Assembly (NCBI GenBank): GCA_964578535.1
Contig: CAZODI010000045.1
Location: 1-25,600, forward strand
DNA length: 25,600 nt
Source of the DNA: PHBD01 sp964578535
GTDB lineage: Bacteria; Desulfobacterota; Syntrophia; Syntrophales; PHBD01
Reading direction: 5' to 3'
Shown here one piece after another: positions 13,302 through 21,366 of the stretch. Numbering within the stretch: position 1 is the stretch's first letter; every line of letters starts with the position of its first letter. The position numbers and the translations under genes are program-made. The notes below the pieces were generated by a model, which worked only from the letters and a program-made list of their open reading frames with translations, had not been told where the DNA came from and ran no database searches.

Positions 13302-15611
13302 TCACTTGAGCCGCCAGACCACGCCGTCGGGCGTGTCGGACACCTCCACCCCCATCTCCAGGAGAAGCCCGCGGATCCGGTCCGCTTCCGCCCACTGCGA
13401 GGCCCTGCGCAGGGTCTCGCGCTCCTGGATCATCCGGTAGGCCTCCTCGGGCAGCAGCTCTTCCTCGAATTTCATGACCCCCAGAACGCCGTCCACCTTC
13501 CGGAGGACCTCCAGCACCCGGTCCCTCTCCTTTTCGGTCAGCAGCCCCTGGGAGAGGGGAATGTTCATCCGGCGGACAAACTCGAAGAGGACCGCCGTCG
13601 CGACGGAGATATTCAGGTCGTCGTCCATGGCGGCGGCAAAGCCTTCCTTGATGTCGTAGATGTTCTGGTCCGTGTCCGGGAAACCCGCCCCCGGCGAGAA
13701 CCGGAGCAGCCGCTGGATGAAGCCGTCGAGGCGGCGGACCGTGTTCCGCGCCGTGTCGAGGGCTCCGTAGGAAAAATTCAGGGGCTTCCGGTAGTGGGAG
13801 CCGAGGAGGAAAAGCCGGATCTCCCGGCCGCCGTATCCCCGCGCCTCCAGCTCGTCGAGCGTCACGATGTTTCCCTGGGACCGGGACATCTTCTTCGCCT
13901 CCACCATCACCAGCTCCGTGTTCAGCCAGTAATTCGCCGGCGCCTTGCCCGTGAAGGCGCGGCCGATGGCGTAGACGTTCTCGCAGTGGGGAAAGACGAT
14001 GTCGGAGCCGCTGGCATGGATATCGAAGGTCTCCGCCAGGTACTTCAGCGAGATCGCCGCACACTCCAGGTGCCAGCTGGGCCGGACGTTTCCCCAGCGG
14101 GTCTTGTAGTAGATCCCCCGTTTCAGCTCGCCCAGGGTGGACCGCTTCAGGAGGGTGAAGTCCACCGGGCTGTCCTTCTCGTACTCGTCCAGGTCCACCG
14201 TCTTCCCCTGCTTGACCTTGCCCAGGTCGATGTTGGAGAGGCGGCCGTAGGCGTCGAGCTTGGAGATGTCGAAATAGACGGAACGCAGCTTCTCGTAGGC
14301 GTATCCCCGCTCCACCAGCTTCTCGACGAGCTGGATCATGGCGTCCACGTTTTCGCTGGCCCTGGGGAAGGCCTCGTCGCGGGTGATGCCGAGCCGGTCG
14401 AGCCCCTGGAGAAACGCCTGCATGCACCGCTCCGTGTAGGTCGCCAGCTCCATGCCCGCCCGCTCGGCCCCCCGGATGGACCGGTCCGCCAGGTCCACGA
14501 TGTTCATGACGTGCTTGACCTGGTACCCCTTGTACGCCAGGTAGCGGCGGATCAGGTCGGAGACGACGAAGCGGCGGTAGCTCCCGATATGGGGCACGTC
14601 GTGCACGGTGGGACCGCAGGAGTGCATCAGGACGAGGTCCGGCCGGATCGGCCGGAAGAATTCCTTCTCCCGCGTCAGGGTGTTGTAGAATTTCAGCGTC
14701 GTCTCTTCCCGGTCCACAAACAGGCTGGTGCTCAGGTACCGCTCCCCCCCGTCGGGGAGGATGACAACGACAACCCCTTCCTCCATCTCCCGGGCCTTTT
14801 CCAGGGCCACGTAAACGGCGGCGCCGGAGCTCATGCCGCAGAAGATCCCTTCTTCCCGGGCCAGCCGGCGGGCCGTCTCGAAGGCGTCCTCGTCGAGGAT
14901 GTTCACCTTTTCGTCCAGCATCTTCCGGTCGTAGATGCCCGGCGTGTAGGACTCCTTCATGTTTTTGAGCCCCTGGATCTTGTGCTGGAGATAGGGTTCG
15001 ACGCCGACAATGCGGACGGCGGGATTCAGCTCCTTGAGGCGCCGGGACAGACCCATGGCCGTGCCGCTCGTCCCCAGGGTGCACACCACCGTCGTCACGG
15101 CACCTTCCGTCTGGCGCCAGATCTCTTCGGCGGTGCCCTGGTAGTGCGCCAGGATGTTGTCGGGATTGTTGAACTGGTCGGGGGCGTAATACTTCCCCGG
15201 GTTGTCGCGGACCATCTGGTAGCCCCGCTCGATCGCCCCGTCCGTCCCCAGATTGGCCGGGGTGAACGTCAGTTCGGCCCCCATGGCCTTGAGGATCCGC
15301 TTTCGCTCCTCGCTCACCGCCTCGGACATGACCAGGCAGATCCGGTAGCCCTTGACGGCGGCGATCAGGGCCAGGCCGATCCCGGTGTTGCCGCTGGTGG
15401 CCTCGAGGATGATCTTGTCGCGGGTCAGCTCGCCGCGTCTCTCCGCCCCCTCGATCATGGCCAGGGCGGTGCGGTCCTTGATGGAACCGCCGGGATTGAA
15501 ACTCTCCAGTTTCGCCAGGATGCGGACCCTGGGGTTGGGATTCAGGCGCCGGATTTCGACGAGCGGGGTATTGCCGATGAGATTGAGAATGTCTGGATAG
15601 GATCGGTCCAT
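13302..15611 (-). CDS. Cysteine synthase - cysteinyl-tRNA synthetase fusion
   Basis: One 769-residue frame joins two enzymes. Residues 1-300 are a CysK/CBS-type PLP enzyme: Lys45 in SFNPGGSIKDR, TSGNTG at 72-77, GTSGTAMG at 180-187, GMSSGAA at 259-265. Residues about 305-769 are a full-length CysRS: SCGPTVHD (331-338), HIG (341-343), WHLEC with Cys517, FPHCENV (540-546), KMSRS (574-578), DALR-like AMDDDLN, and the WAEADRIR tail. The first would make cysteine, the second charge tRNA-Cys. CysRS zinc ligands Cys332, Cys517 and His542 are present, but the usual Glu is Val546 and the second His of PHHENE is Cys543. The ATG at 15611 starts exactly at the CysK domain (GGAAA upstream); the frame extends to 15677 without support. 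A divergent CysRS with another job is possible. Confidence 0.9.
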   Translation of the reverse strand: MDRSYPDILNLIGNTPLVEIRRLNPNPRVRILAKLESFNPGGSIKDRTALAMIEGAERRGELTRDKIILEATSGNTGIGLALIAAVKGYRICLVMSEAVSEERKRILKAMGAELTFTPANLGTDGAIERGYQMVRDNPGKYYAPDQFNNPDNILAHYQGTAEEIWRQTEGAVTTVVCTLGTSGTAMGLSRRLKELNPAVRIVGVEPYLQHKIQGLKNMKESYTPGIYDRKMLDEKVNILDEDAFETARRLAREEGIFCGMSSGAAVYVALEKAREMEEGVVVVILPDGGERYLSTSLFVDREETTLKFYNTLTREKEFFRPIRPDLVLMHSCGPTVHDVPHIGSYRRFVVSDLIRRYLAYKGYQVKHVMNIVDLADRSIRGAERAGMELATYTERCMQAFLQGLDRLGITRDEAFPRASENVDAMIQLVEKLVERGYAYEKLRSVYFDISKLDAYGRLSNIDLGKVKQGKTVDLDEYEKDSPVDFTLLKRSTLGELKRGIYYKTRWGNVRPSWHLECAAISLKYLAETFDIHASGSDIVFPHCENVYAIGRAFTGKAPANYWLNTELVMVEAKKMSRSQGNIVTLDELEARGYGGREIRLFLLGSHYRKPLNFSYGALDTARNTVRRLDGFIQRLLRFSPGAGFPDTDQNIYDIKEGFAAAMDDDLNISVATAVLFEFVRRMNIPLSQGLLTEKERDRVLEVLRKVDGVLGVMKFEEELLPEEAYRMIQERETLRRASQWAEADRIRGLLLEMGVEVSDTPDGVVWRLK

Positions 15612-15673
15612 GGGGATTTCCGGTGATGGAGGCAGCACCCGGACCGGCCGACGGTCCGGTGCGGGCGGGATTC

Positions 15674-16087
15674 TCAACTGTCGAGCTTCGGCACCGGGAT
15701 CTTCAGGAATTCGATGCCCTCTTCCCGGAGGGTGTCCTCTTCCTGGGGGGTCGTGGTGCCCTTGATGTTCCGCTTTTCCTCGTCGCCGCGATGGATCTTC
15801 AGGGCCACTTCCGCGAACCGGTTCCCCACGTCGTCGAAGTTCTTGTTGAGAAATTCATGGAACATGCGGAAGGCCTGCGCCGGTGTGATCTCCCGCTGGT
15901 CCCGCGATTCCGGCCGGGATTCCTTCCCGACGAAGGCACGGCTGGACGGAACAATGGTGACCTCCACATCCCCGCAAACCGGGCAGGTGATGAAGTTCCC
16001 GCCTTTCTGCTTTTCGAAGGCCGTCCGGTCCTGGAACCAGCCTTCGAAGGTGTGGTTGTTTTTGCAGCGAAGGTCGTAAATGATCAC
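15674..16087 (-). CDS. DUF1178 family protein
   Basis: Predicted 137 residues. It begins MIIYDLRCKNNHTFEGWF and continues with FITCPVCG, a split zinc-ribbon-like set (Cys8, His12, Cys35, Cys38), as in the DUF1178 family. The C-terminal half is charged and helical and ends with EGIEFLKIPVP, also family-like. Function unknown. It is the first gene before the cysteine synthase/CysRS fusion (62-base gap) and probably heads that operon. The ATG at 16087 has only a weak ribosome binding site. Confidence 0.85.
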   Translation of the reverse strand: MIIYDLRCKNNHTFEGWFQDRTAFEKQKGGNFITCPVCGDVEVTIVPSSRAFVGKESRPESRDQREITPAQAFRMFHEFLNKNFDDVGNRFAEVALKIHRGDEEKRNIKGTTTPQEEDTLREEGIEFLKIPVPKLDS

Positions 16088-16138
16088 GGTTGATTCCTAA
16101 CTTGCCGGGATTACCGGAATCCGGGCGGAAAAAAGGGG

Positions 16139-16167
16139 TGGACATTTATACCCGGATTGTATATGGT
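16139..16167 (+). promoter_or_regulatory. Candidate promoter of tRNA-Pro
   Basis: TGGACA (16139-16144; 5/6), 17 bases, TATGGT (16162-16167; 4/6), ending 11 bases before the mature tRNA. The spacing and the short leader fit a tRNA promoter. A TATAAA on the opposite strand (about 16150-16145) may serve the divergent DUF1178 operon, without a good -35. Confidence 0.5.
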
Positions 16168-16178
16168 GCCGCCCGTGT

Positions 16179-16255
16179 CGGGATGTGGCCCAGCCTGGTA
16201 GGGCACTGCATTCGGGATGCAGGAGTCGCGCGTTCAAATCGCGCCATCCCGACCA
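16179..16255 (+). tRNA. tRNA-Pro (anticodon CGG), CCA encoded
   Basis: 77 nt with encoded CCA. The acceptor stem CGGGATG/CATCCCG has the C1-G72 pair usual for bacterial tRNA-Pro. Anticodon stem CTGCA/TGCAG with loop TTCGGGA gives CGG, reading CCG codons, common in this GC-rich genome. T arm GCGCG-TTCAAAT-CGCGC. A run of six T follows the CCA and may end transcription. It converges with pilC, whose stop is 18 bases away. Confidence 0.96.
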
Positions 16256-16272
16256 TTTTTTCCTTCCTTCTC

Positions 16273-17484
16273 CTACCCCCCCACCACCGAGGCCATCTTG
16301 AAGATCGGCAGGTACATGGCGATGATCATGCCGCCGCACACCCCGCCGAGGAAGACCATCATGAAGGGCTCCAGGAGGGCGGTCAGGGCCTCCACCGCCG
16401 CATCCACCTCGTCGTCGTAGAAATCCGCGATCTTCGCGAGCATCGTGTCGAGGGCGCCCGTCGCCTCTCCGACGGCGATCATCTGGACCACCATGGGCGG
16501 GAAGATGTTCGCCTCCTCCAGGGGCTCGGCGATGGTCTTGCCCTCGCTGATGCTGTGCCGGACCTTGACCAGGGCGTTTTCGATGATCTTGTTGCCCGCC
16601 GTCTTGCTCACGATGCTCAGGCCTTCCAGGATGGGCACACCGCTGGACATCATGGTGGAGAGCGTGCGGGTGAACTTGGCCACGGCCACCTTCTTGATCA
16701 GCGGTCCGAAAACAGGAGCCTTGAGAAGCATGGCGTCGATGGTGAGGGTCCCCTTCTCGGTGGCGTAGAACCGCTTGAAGGCGTATCCGATCGCCACGAT
16801 GATCGCCACCCCGACCCACCAATAGTTCTGGGTGAACTGGCTGGCGTTGACGAGAAACTGGGTCGGTCCGGGGAGTTCCCCCCCCATGCCCTCGAACATC
16901 TTCTGGAAGACCGGGATGACCTTGATGAGGAGCAGCGCCACGACTCCGACGGCGATGACGAGAACGGAGGCGGGGTACGTCATGGCCCCCTTCACCTTCG
17001 CCTTCAGCTTCATCGACTTTTCCATGTAACTCGAAAGCCGCTGGAGAATCACATCAAGGATACCGCCGCTCTCCCCGGCCGCGACGAGGTTGACGAAGAG
17101 CTGGTCGAAAATTTCCGGGTATTTCTTCAGGGCGTCCGTCAGGGTCATGCCGCCCTCGATGTCTTCCTTGATGGCCCGGATGATCGTCTGGAAGGTCTTG
17201 TTCGCCTCCTGCTGCGCCAGCAGGTCGAGACACTGCATCAGCGGAAGGCCGGCATTGATCATGGTGGCGAAGATCCGGCAGAAGACCACGACCTCCTTTT
17301 CCTTCACCTTCTGCTTCAGGAAAGGCAGGTACTCCAGCAGGTCCTTGGGCTTCGCCTTGACGGTAATGGACTTGAAGCCCTGGCGCCGCAGCAGGGTTCG
17401 GACAGCCGCCGGATCGACCGCTTCCAGTTCCCCCTTCTTGACGGCACCCGCCCTGGTCGTCCCCTCCCAAACATACGCAGGCAT
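16273..17484 (-). CDS. pilC: Type IV pilus inner-membrane platform protein PilC (GspF family)
   Basis: Predicted 403 residues, normal length. Two T2SSF domains are visible, each with the family pattern: FCRIFATMINAGLPLMQCL (about 69-87) with VAAGESGG (133-140), and FTRTLSTMMSSGVPILEGL (about 272-290) with IAVGEATG. Three membrane segments lie near 168-190, 220-238 and 370-395. The N-terminal VWEGTTRAGAVKKGELEA is typical. PilC links the cytoplasmic assembly and retraction ATPases to the growing pilus. GAAAGGAAGGG stands before the ATG. It is the last gene of an operon otherwise for nucleotide, RNA and envelope functions; no pilB or pilT is nearby. It could serve the minor pilins at 3161-6910. 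GspF of a type II system is the alternative. Confidence 0.93.
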   Translation of the reverse strand: MPAYVWEGTTRAGAVKKGELEAVDPAAVRTLLRRQGFKSITVKAKPKDLLEYLPFLKQKVKEKEVVVFCRIFATMINAGLPLMQCLDLLAQQEANKTFQTIIRAIKEDIEGGMTLTDALKKYPEIFDQLFVNLVAAGESGGILDVILQRLSSYMEKSMKLKAKVKGAMTYPASVLVIAVGVVALLLIKVIPVFQKMFEGMGGELPGPTQFLVNASQFTQNYWWVGVAIIVAIGYAFKRFYATEKGTLTIDAMLLKAPVFGPLIKKVAVAKFTRTLSTMMSSGVPILEGLSIVSKTAGNKIIENALVKVRHSISEGKTIAEPLEEANIFPPMVVQMIAVGEATGALDTMLAKIADFYDDEVDAAVEALTALLEPFMMVFLGGVCGGMIIAMYLPIFKMASVVGG

Positions 17485-17499
17485 AGTCCCTTCCTTTCT

Positions 17500-18279
17500 T
17501 CAGATGGTTGGTGTTCCGACCTGCCCCCGGCAGGGATTCCGCCGGCGCGAGACCTCGTACAGGACGATCCCCGCCGCCACGGAAACATTCAACGAATCGA
17601 AGTCCCCCGTCATGGGTATCGACAGCAGGAAGTCGCATTTCCTGCGAATCAGGGGCCGCAGTCCCGATCCCTCATTTCCCATGACTACTGCCGTATCCCC
17701 TTCAAAGGACGTGGCATCCACCTCTCTGCCGCCCGTCGCATCCGTCCCGTAGATCCAGAATCCCATCTCCTTGAGGGCATCCAGGACCTGGGCCAGGTTC
17801 CCGATGCGGGCCACGGGGATTCTCCCCGCCGCCCCGGCCGATGCCTTCATCACCGCCGGCGTGACCGGCGCCGCCCGATGCTCCGGGATCACGATGCCGG
17901 AAGCCCCGAAACAGCAGGCCGTCCGGATGATGGCGCCCAGGTTCTGGGGGTCGGTGATGCCGTCCAGAACCACCACAAGCCGGTGTCCCCGGTTGCCATC
18001 CCCTCCGGCCGCCTCCTCCAGGGAGGCGTAACGAAAAGGGCGACAGAGGGCCGCCACTCCCTGATGGCCCGTCCGCCCCGCGAGCCGGTCAAGCTCCTGC
18101 CGATCCGCAAAACCCGTTGCGATGCCGCGCTCTCTTGCCAGCTTCAGCACCGGCTCCACAGCCTTTGCACCGCGGCCTTTCGCGATCAGGACCCGCTCGA
18201 TGGCCGGCTCCCCGGAGCGAAGCGCTTCCAGGACGGGATTCACCCCGTAAATCACCTCGATGTCCCGCGGCAGCGCCAT
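17500..18279 (-). CDS. rlmB: 23S rRNA (guanosine-2'-O-)-methyltransferase RlmB / TrmH family
   Basis: Predicted 259 residues. The N-terminal substrate-binding part starts IYGVNPVLEALRSG. The C-terminal SPOUT (trefoil knot) domain has all three motifs: DPQNLGAIIRTACCFGASG, VVMGNEGSGLRPLIRR, and SLNVSVAAGIVLYE. It would methylate the ribose of G2251 in 23S rRNA using S-adenosylmethionine. The ATG at 18279 has GGAG six bases upstream; the long open frame further upstream belongs to pyrF in another frame. The stop is 15 bases from pilC. Other TrmH-type targets are possible, but the full RlmB layout makes this name likely. Confidence 0.92.
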   Translation of the reverse strand: MALPRDIEVIYGVNPVLEALRSGEPAIERVLIAKGRGAKAVEPVLKLARERGIATGFADRQELDRLAGRTGHQGVAALCRPFRYASLEEAAGGDGNRGHRLVVVLDGITDPQNLGAIIRTACCFGASGIVIPEHRAAPVTPAVMKASAGAAGRIPVARIGNLAQVLDALKEMGFWIYGTDATGGREVDATSFEGDTAVVMGNEGSGLRPLIRRKCDFLLSIPMTGDFDSLNVSVAAGIVLYEVSRRRNPCRGQVGTPTI

Positions 18280-18302
18280 CCCCGCTCCAAATCCGACATG
18301 CT

Positions 18303-19061
18303 CTAAGCCGGCCTTTTCGACAACCCCTCCCCGATCTGCTCGACGATTCGATCCGCCTCGGCGGCCGGGTCCCGGGCCAGCCGGATGGGTCTCCCGACAA
18401 CGACAAAGTCGGCTCCCGCCCGGACGGCCTCCTCCGCGGACCAGGCCCGCTTCTGGTCGTCTCCGGAAACCGCGTCGGCCCCCCGGATTCCCGGGGTGAC
18501 AATGACAAAGTCCTTTCCACAGGCCTTCCGGATCGCCGCCGCATCGTGGGGCGACGCCACCACGCCGCCCGCCCCGGCGTCCCGGGCCATCCCGGCCAGG
18601 CGGAGAACCATTCCCTCCACGCCCTGGGAGAAGCCGATCTCCTCGAGGTCCTTCCCGTCCAGGCTCGTCAATACCGTCACCGCGAGAACGACCGGGGGAT
18701 CCTCTCCCCGCTCGCCGGACCAGCGGCGGACGGTCTCCGCGGCATCGGCGATCATCCGCCTGCCCCCGGAGGCGTGGACGTTGAACATGGACACCCCCAG
18801 GCCGCAGGCCGCTTCGGCCGCCCGGGCCACCGTGTTGGGGATGTCGTGGAACTTCAGATCCAGAAAGACCTCCGCGCCCTCCTGCCGGATCCGGTGAACG
18901 ATCTCCGGCCCCAGGGACGTGAAGGCCTCCTTGCCGACCTTGAACAGGCCCACGTGGTCCCGGAGACGGCGGACCCACGACAGGGCCTCATCGATCCCGC
19001 TTCCGACGTCGAGGGCAAAGATCAGCCGGCGTCGCGCCGGGTCACTCGGAGTAGTCTTCAT
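18303..19061 (-). CDS. pyrF: Orotidine 5'-phosphate decarboxylase
   Basis: Predicted 252 residues. It converts OMP to UMP, the last step of de novo pyrimidine synthesis. The barrel starts RLIFALDVGS; the catalytic set is FLDLKFHDIPNT with Asp68, Lys70 and Asp73, preceded by Lys41 in LFKVGKE. VTPGIR and VVGRPI bind phosphate near the end. The start overlaps the end of rpoZ by 20 bases, so translation is probably coupled; the stop is 23 bases from rlmB. The gene is complete. Confidence 0.96.
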   Translation of the reverse strand: MKTTPSDPARRRLIFALDVGSGIDEALSWVRRLRDHVGLFKVGKEAFTSLGPEIVHRIRQEGAEVFLDLKFHDIPNTVARAAEAACGLGVSMFNVHASGGRRMIADAAETVRRWSGERGEDPPVVLAVTVLTSLDGKDLEEIGFSQGVEGMVLRLAGMARDAGAGGVVASPHDAAAIRKACGKDFVIVTPGIRGADAVSGDDQKRAWSAEEAVRAGADFVVVGRPIRLARDPAAEADRIVEQIGEGLSKRPA

Positions 19062-19317
19062 CTCCGATAAATTCCGTCTGGTGATCCATCGGGATCTTGA
19101 AAGATTCCTTCAGGGCCTGCATCAATTCCGGGTGGGCGAACATGACCTTGCCCGCCGCGATCTCCCGCAGGGCCGCCACGATCTCCCGGTTGTTGCGGAT
19201 GTCCGCCAGCGGCGCGGAGCCCTTCAGGAGCTGCCTGGAGCGCTTTGCCGCCAGGATCACCAGGGCGAACCGGTTGCCGGCGTTCTGAAGTGCGTCTTCA
19301 ACGGTTATTCTTGCCAT
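19042..19317 (-). CDS. rpoZ: DNA-directed RNA polymerase omega subunit
   Basis: Predicted 91 residues. MARITVEDALQ, NRFALVILAAKRSRQLLKG, and REIVAALREIAAGKV are the conserved omega segments. Omega helps assemble RNA polymerase and can take part in ppGpp binding. GGAGG lies about 12 bases before the ATG, a little far. It sits between gmk and pyrF; the gmk-rpoZ pair is common in proteobacteria. The acidic C-terminal tail (FIGDEDYSE) is usual for this group. Confidence 0.95.
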   Translation of the reverse strand: MARITVEDALQNAGNRFALVILAAKRSRQLLKGSAPLADIRNNREIVAALREIAAGKVMFAHPELMQALKESFKIPMDHQTEFIGDEDYSE

Positions 19318-19335
19318 GAATCTTCATTTCCTCCG

Positions 19336-19956
19336 TTATTCTGGGATGAGTTTTTCAATTCGGCCGGTCCAGCGGGCCGTCCGGCACCGCTCGGCCCTGT
19401 AGATGGACCGGATGCTCTCCACTGCGTTTTTCACCAGGTCGTTGCAGACGACGTAATCATAGCCGTATGCCTCCCGGATCTCTTCGACGGCACGGCTGAA
19501 CCGCCGCTCCATCGTTTCCCTTGCCTCGCTTCCCCTCCGGGAGAGACGCGACCGCAATGCGTCCAAATCCGGCGGCAGAATGAAGACATAGATACCACCG
19601 GGGAAGTTTTTTTTCAATGCCCGAGCCCCGCGGGTGTCGACGTCCAGCAGGAGGTCTTCCCCCTTCTCCAGAAACTCCCGCATCGTCTTCGCCGATGTGC
19701 CGTAAAGGTTGCCGTAGTTCTCCTCCCACTCGGCGAACTCGCCCTCGGCGATGCGGCGCCGGAATTCCTCCTCCGGGATGAAATGGTAGTCCCTGCCATC
19801 CACCTCGCCCCGGCGGGGCGGACGGGTCGTATAGGACACGGAAAAGCGCACCCCCGGGGTCTGCTTCAGGAATTCCCGGCAGACCGTCGTCTTTCCCGCG
19901 CCCGAGGGGGCGGAGACCACCAGGAAGATTCCCGATGTCCCGGTCCCGTCACTCAA
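19336..19956 (-). CDS. gmk: Guanylate kinase
   Basis: Predicted 206 residues. It phosphorylates GMP to GDP. P-loop SAPSGAGKTT at about 15-24, then SVSYTTRPPRRGEVDGRDYHF, the GMP-binding region, and LLDVDTRGARALKK. In the last block most guanylate kinases have DIDxQGA; here it reads DVDTRGA, with Arg for Gln. The start is TTG at 19956, overlapping the yicC stop by 8 bases with AGGTG upstream; no better start exists before the P-loop. It is coupled to yicC, a usual partner. Confidence 0.95.
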   Translation of the reverse strand: MSDGTGTSGIFLVVSAPSGAGKTTVCREFLKQTPGVRFSVSYTTRPPRRGEVDGRDYHFIPEEEFRRRIAEGEFAEWEENYGNLYGTSAKTMREFLEKGEDLLLDVDTRGARALKKNFPGGIYVFILPPDLDALRSRLSRRGSEARETMERRFSRAVEEIREAYGYDYVVCNDLVKNAVESIRSIYRAERCRTARWTGRIEKLIPE

Positions 19957-20830
19957 TGTTCTGCACCTGCTCCCGGATCTTCGCCAGCTCCGTCTTGATC
20001 TCGATGACCTGCCGGGCGATCTCCGAATCGCCGCTTTTGGAGCCGATGGTGTTGGCCTCCCGGTTCATCTCCTGGATCAGGAAGTCGATCTTGCGGCCCA
20101 CGGCCTCGCCCGCGGCCAGCATCTCCCGGAACTGGTCCATGTGGCCGCGGAACCGGACGATCTCCTCGGTGATGTCGGTCTTCTCCGCCAGGATGGCCAC
20201 CTCCTGGACCAGGCGGGCCTCGTCGGTGATGACCCCTCCCGCCAGCTCGCGAACCCTCTCGGACAGCCGCTTCTGATACTCCGCGACCAGGACGGGTCCC
20301 TTGGCGGCTATGGTGTCCAGCCAGCCGGTCAGCAGTTCGAGCCGGTTTCTCAGGTCGCTGCAGAGGATCTCCCCCTCCCGGTCGCGCATCTCCAGCGTCG
20401 AGGCGACCGCCTTTTCCACCACCTCCGACACGGCTTCCCCCGCCTCGGTCCAGGCATCCGTGTCGTCCTCCCGCGTGAAAGCGTCCCGGAACGAGGCGAT
20501 CATCTCCAGCGTCACCGGCCCCTCCAGGCCCATCTTCTCCCGGATCTCCTCCAGCATGCGCCGGTAGCCCTGAACGGCGGGCCAATTGACCCGCAGGTTT
20601 CCGTTTTCGGGATCCGTCTCCCCGTTCACCCGGATCGTAACCTCGACCCGTCCCCGGACGAAGCGCTCGCCGACCTTGCGCCGGATCTCCAGCTCCAGGG
20701 CCGACAGGGCCGAGGGGAAACGGACCGTCACTTCCAGGTAGCGGTGATTCAGGGACTTGATCTCCGCCGTGATCTTTCGGCCGCCGCGGACGATTTCCGC
20801 CCGGCCGTACCCAGTCATGCTTCGGATCAT
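19949..20830 (-). CDS. yicC: YicC-family endoribonuclease
   Basis: Predicted 293 residues, normal length. The N-terminus MIRSMTGYGRAE, followed by IKSLNHRYLEV, is the YicC_N signature; the C-terminal DUF1732 part has KTDITEEIVRFRGHMDQF, GRKIDFLIQEMNREANTIGSK and ELAKIREQVQNIE. E. coli YicC is an endoribonuclease, which supports that role here by family only. The ATG overlaps the DUF4416 stop by 4 bases (ATGA). The frame also opens upstream to 21265 but overlaps that gene. yicC-gmk is a conserved pair. Confidence 0.93.
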   Translation of the reverse strand: MIRSMTGYGRAEIVRGGRKITAEIKSLNHRYLEVTVRFPSALSALELEIRRKVGERFVRGRVEVTIRVNGETDPENGNLRVNWPAVQGYRRMLEEIREKMGLEGPVTLEMIASFRDAFTREDDTDAWTEAGEAVSEVVEKAVASTLEMRDREGEILCSDLRNRLELLTGWLDTIAAKGPVLVAEYQKRLSERVRELAGGVITDEARLVQEVAILAEKTDITEEIVRFRGHMDQFREMLAAGEAVGRKIDFLIQEMNREANTIGSKSGDSEIARQVIEIKTELAKIREQVQNIE

Positions 20831-21366
20831 GAGGATGCTCCCATTTGCTTGAGTTGCAGGACATACCGCTCGCGGAGGGTCCGGAACATCTCCCGGGTCT
20901 CCTCCGATGCGTAGTCCGGATACGTCCAGGGCAGGGTCTGGAACCGGCGGTCCCGGTACAGCAGGGTCAGGTCGGCGTAAACGCCGTCCCGCAGGTAAGG
21001 CCGGTGCGTGTAGCCCTTGCCGGTTGCCAGGATCAGGTGCGCCAGCGAGACGTATCCCGGATCGATGTTGACGGTTCGCCGGCCTCCCTCGGCCAGCCGC
21101 TCTTCCAGGGAGTTGGACCGGAGTTTGACATCCGGAAGGCTCTCCGGGGCAGCCAGGCGCTCGAAGGAAACGAAGCGCCTCTTGAGGGGCGACCCGAATT
21201 CCTCCTGGTAATATTCGGTGAACGAAAAGGAATGGCAGGGCCCAACGTAATCGGGAGTGCCGCAAACCTCGGCGAGGCCCCGGATCGCCTCTGCGATCCG
21301 CTCGTCCTGCGTGGAGAAAAAGCTCGCCACCAGCTTCACCGGTTCCGCGCTCCTGGGCCGGCTCAT
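20827..21366 (-). CDS. DUF4416 family protein
   Basis: Predicted 179 residues. Segments PVKLVASFFSTQDERI, DYVGPCHSFSFTEYYQEEFG, KRRFVSFE, NIDPGYVSLAHLILATGKGYTHRPYL, and YADLTLLYRD match my recollection of the DUF4416 family, mostly known from deltaproteobacteria. Function unknown. No signal peptide or membrane segment is visible, so it is probably cytoplasmic. It overlaps by 4 bases with the gene on each side (ATGA at both ends), so it is tightly coupled to the heptose kinase and yicC. Confidence 0.85.
   Translation of the reverse strand: MSRPRSAEPVKLVASFFSTQDERIAEAIRGLAEVCGTPDYVGPCHSFSFTEYYQEEFGSPLKRRFVSFERLAAPESLPDVKLRSNSLEERLAEGGRRTVNIDPGYVSLAHLILATGKGYTHRPYLRDGVYADLTLLYRDRRFQTLPWTYPDYASEETREMFRTLRERYVLQLKQMGASS

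Noticed and set aside
12342..15626. A 1094-codon open frame on the + strand
   Set aside because: It is antisense to the AMMECR1, MEMO and CysK/CysRS genes, has no recognisable domain and an Arg/Gly/Pro/His-rich composition typical of shadow frames in GC-rich DNA.
16103..16128. Imperfect hairpin upstream of DUF1178 (CCGG-ATT / AAT-CCGG) as a terminator or riboswitch
   Set aside because: The stem has a bulge, no T run follows on either strand, and no known riboswitch pattern was seen.
18300..18978. N-terminal extension of the rlmB frame upstream to 18978
   Set aside because: That part overlaps pyrF in another frame and has shadow-frame composition. The ATG at 18279 has a good ribosome binding site and starts the RlmB homology.
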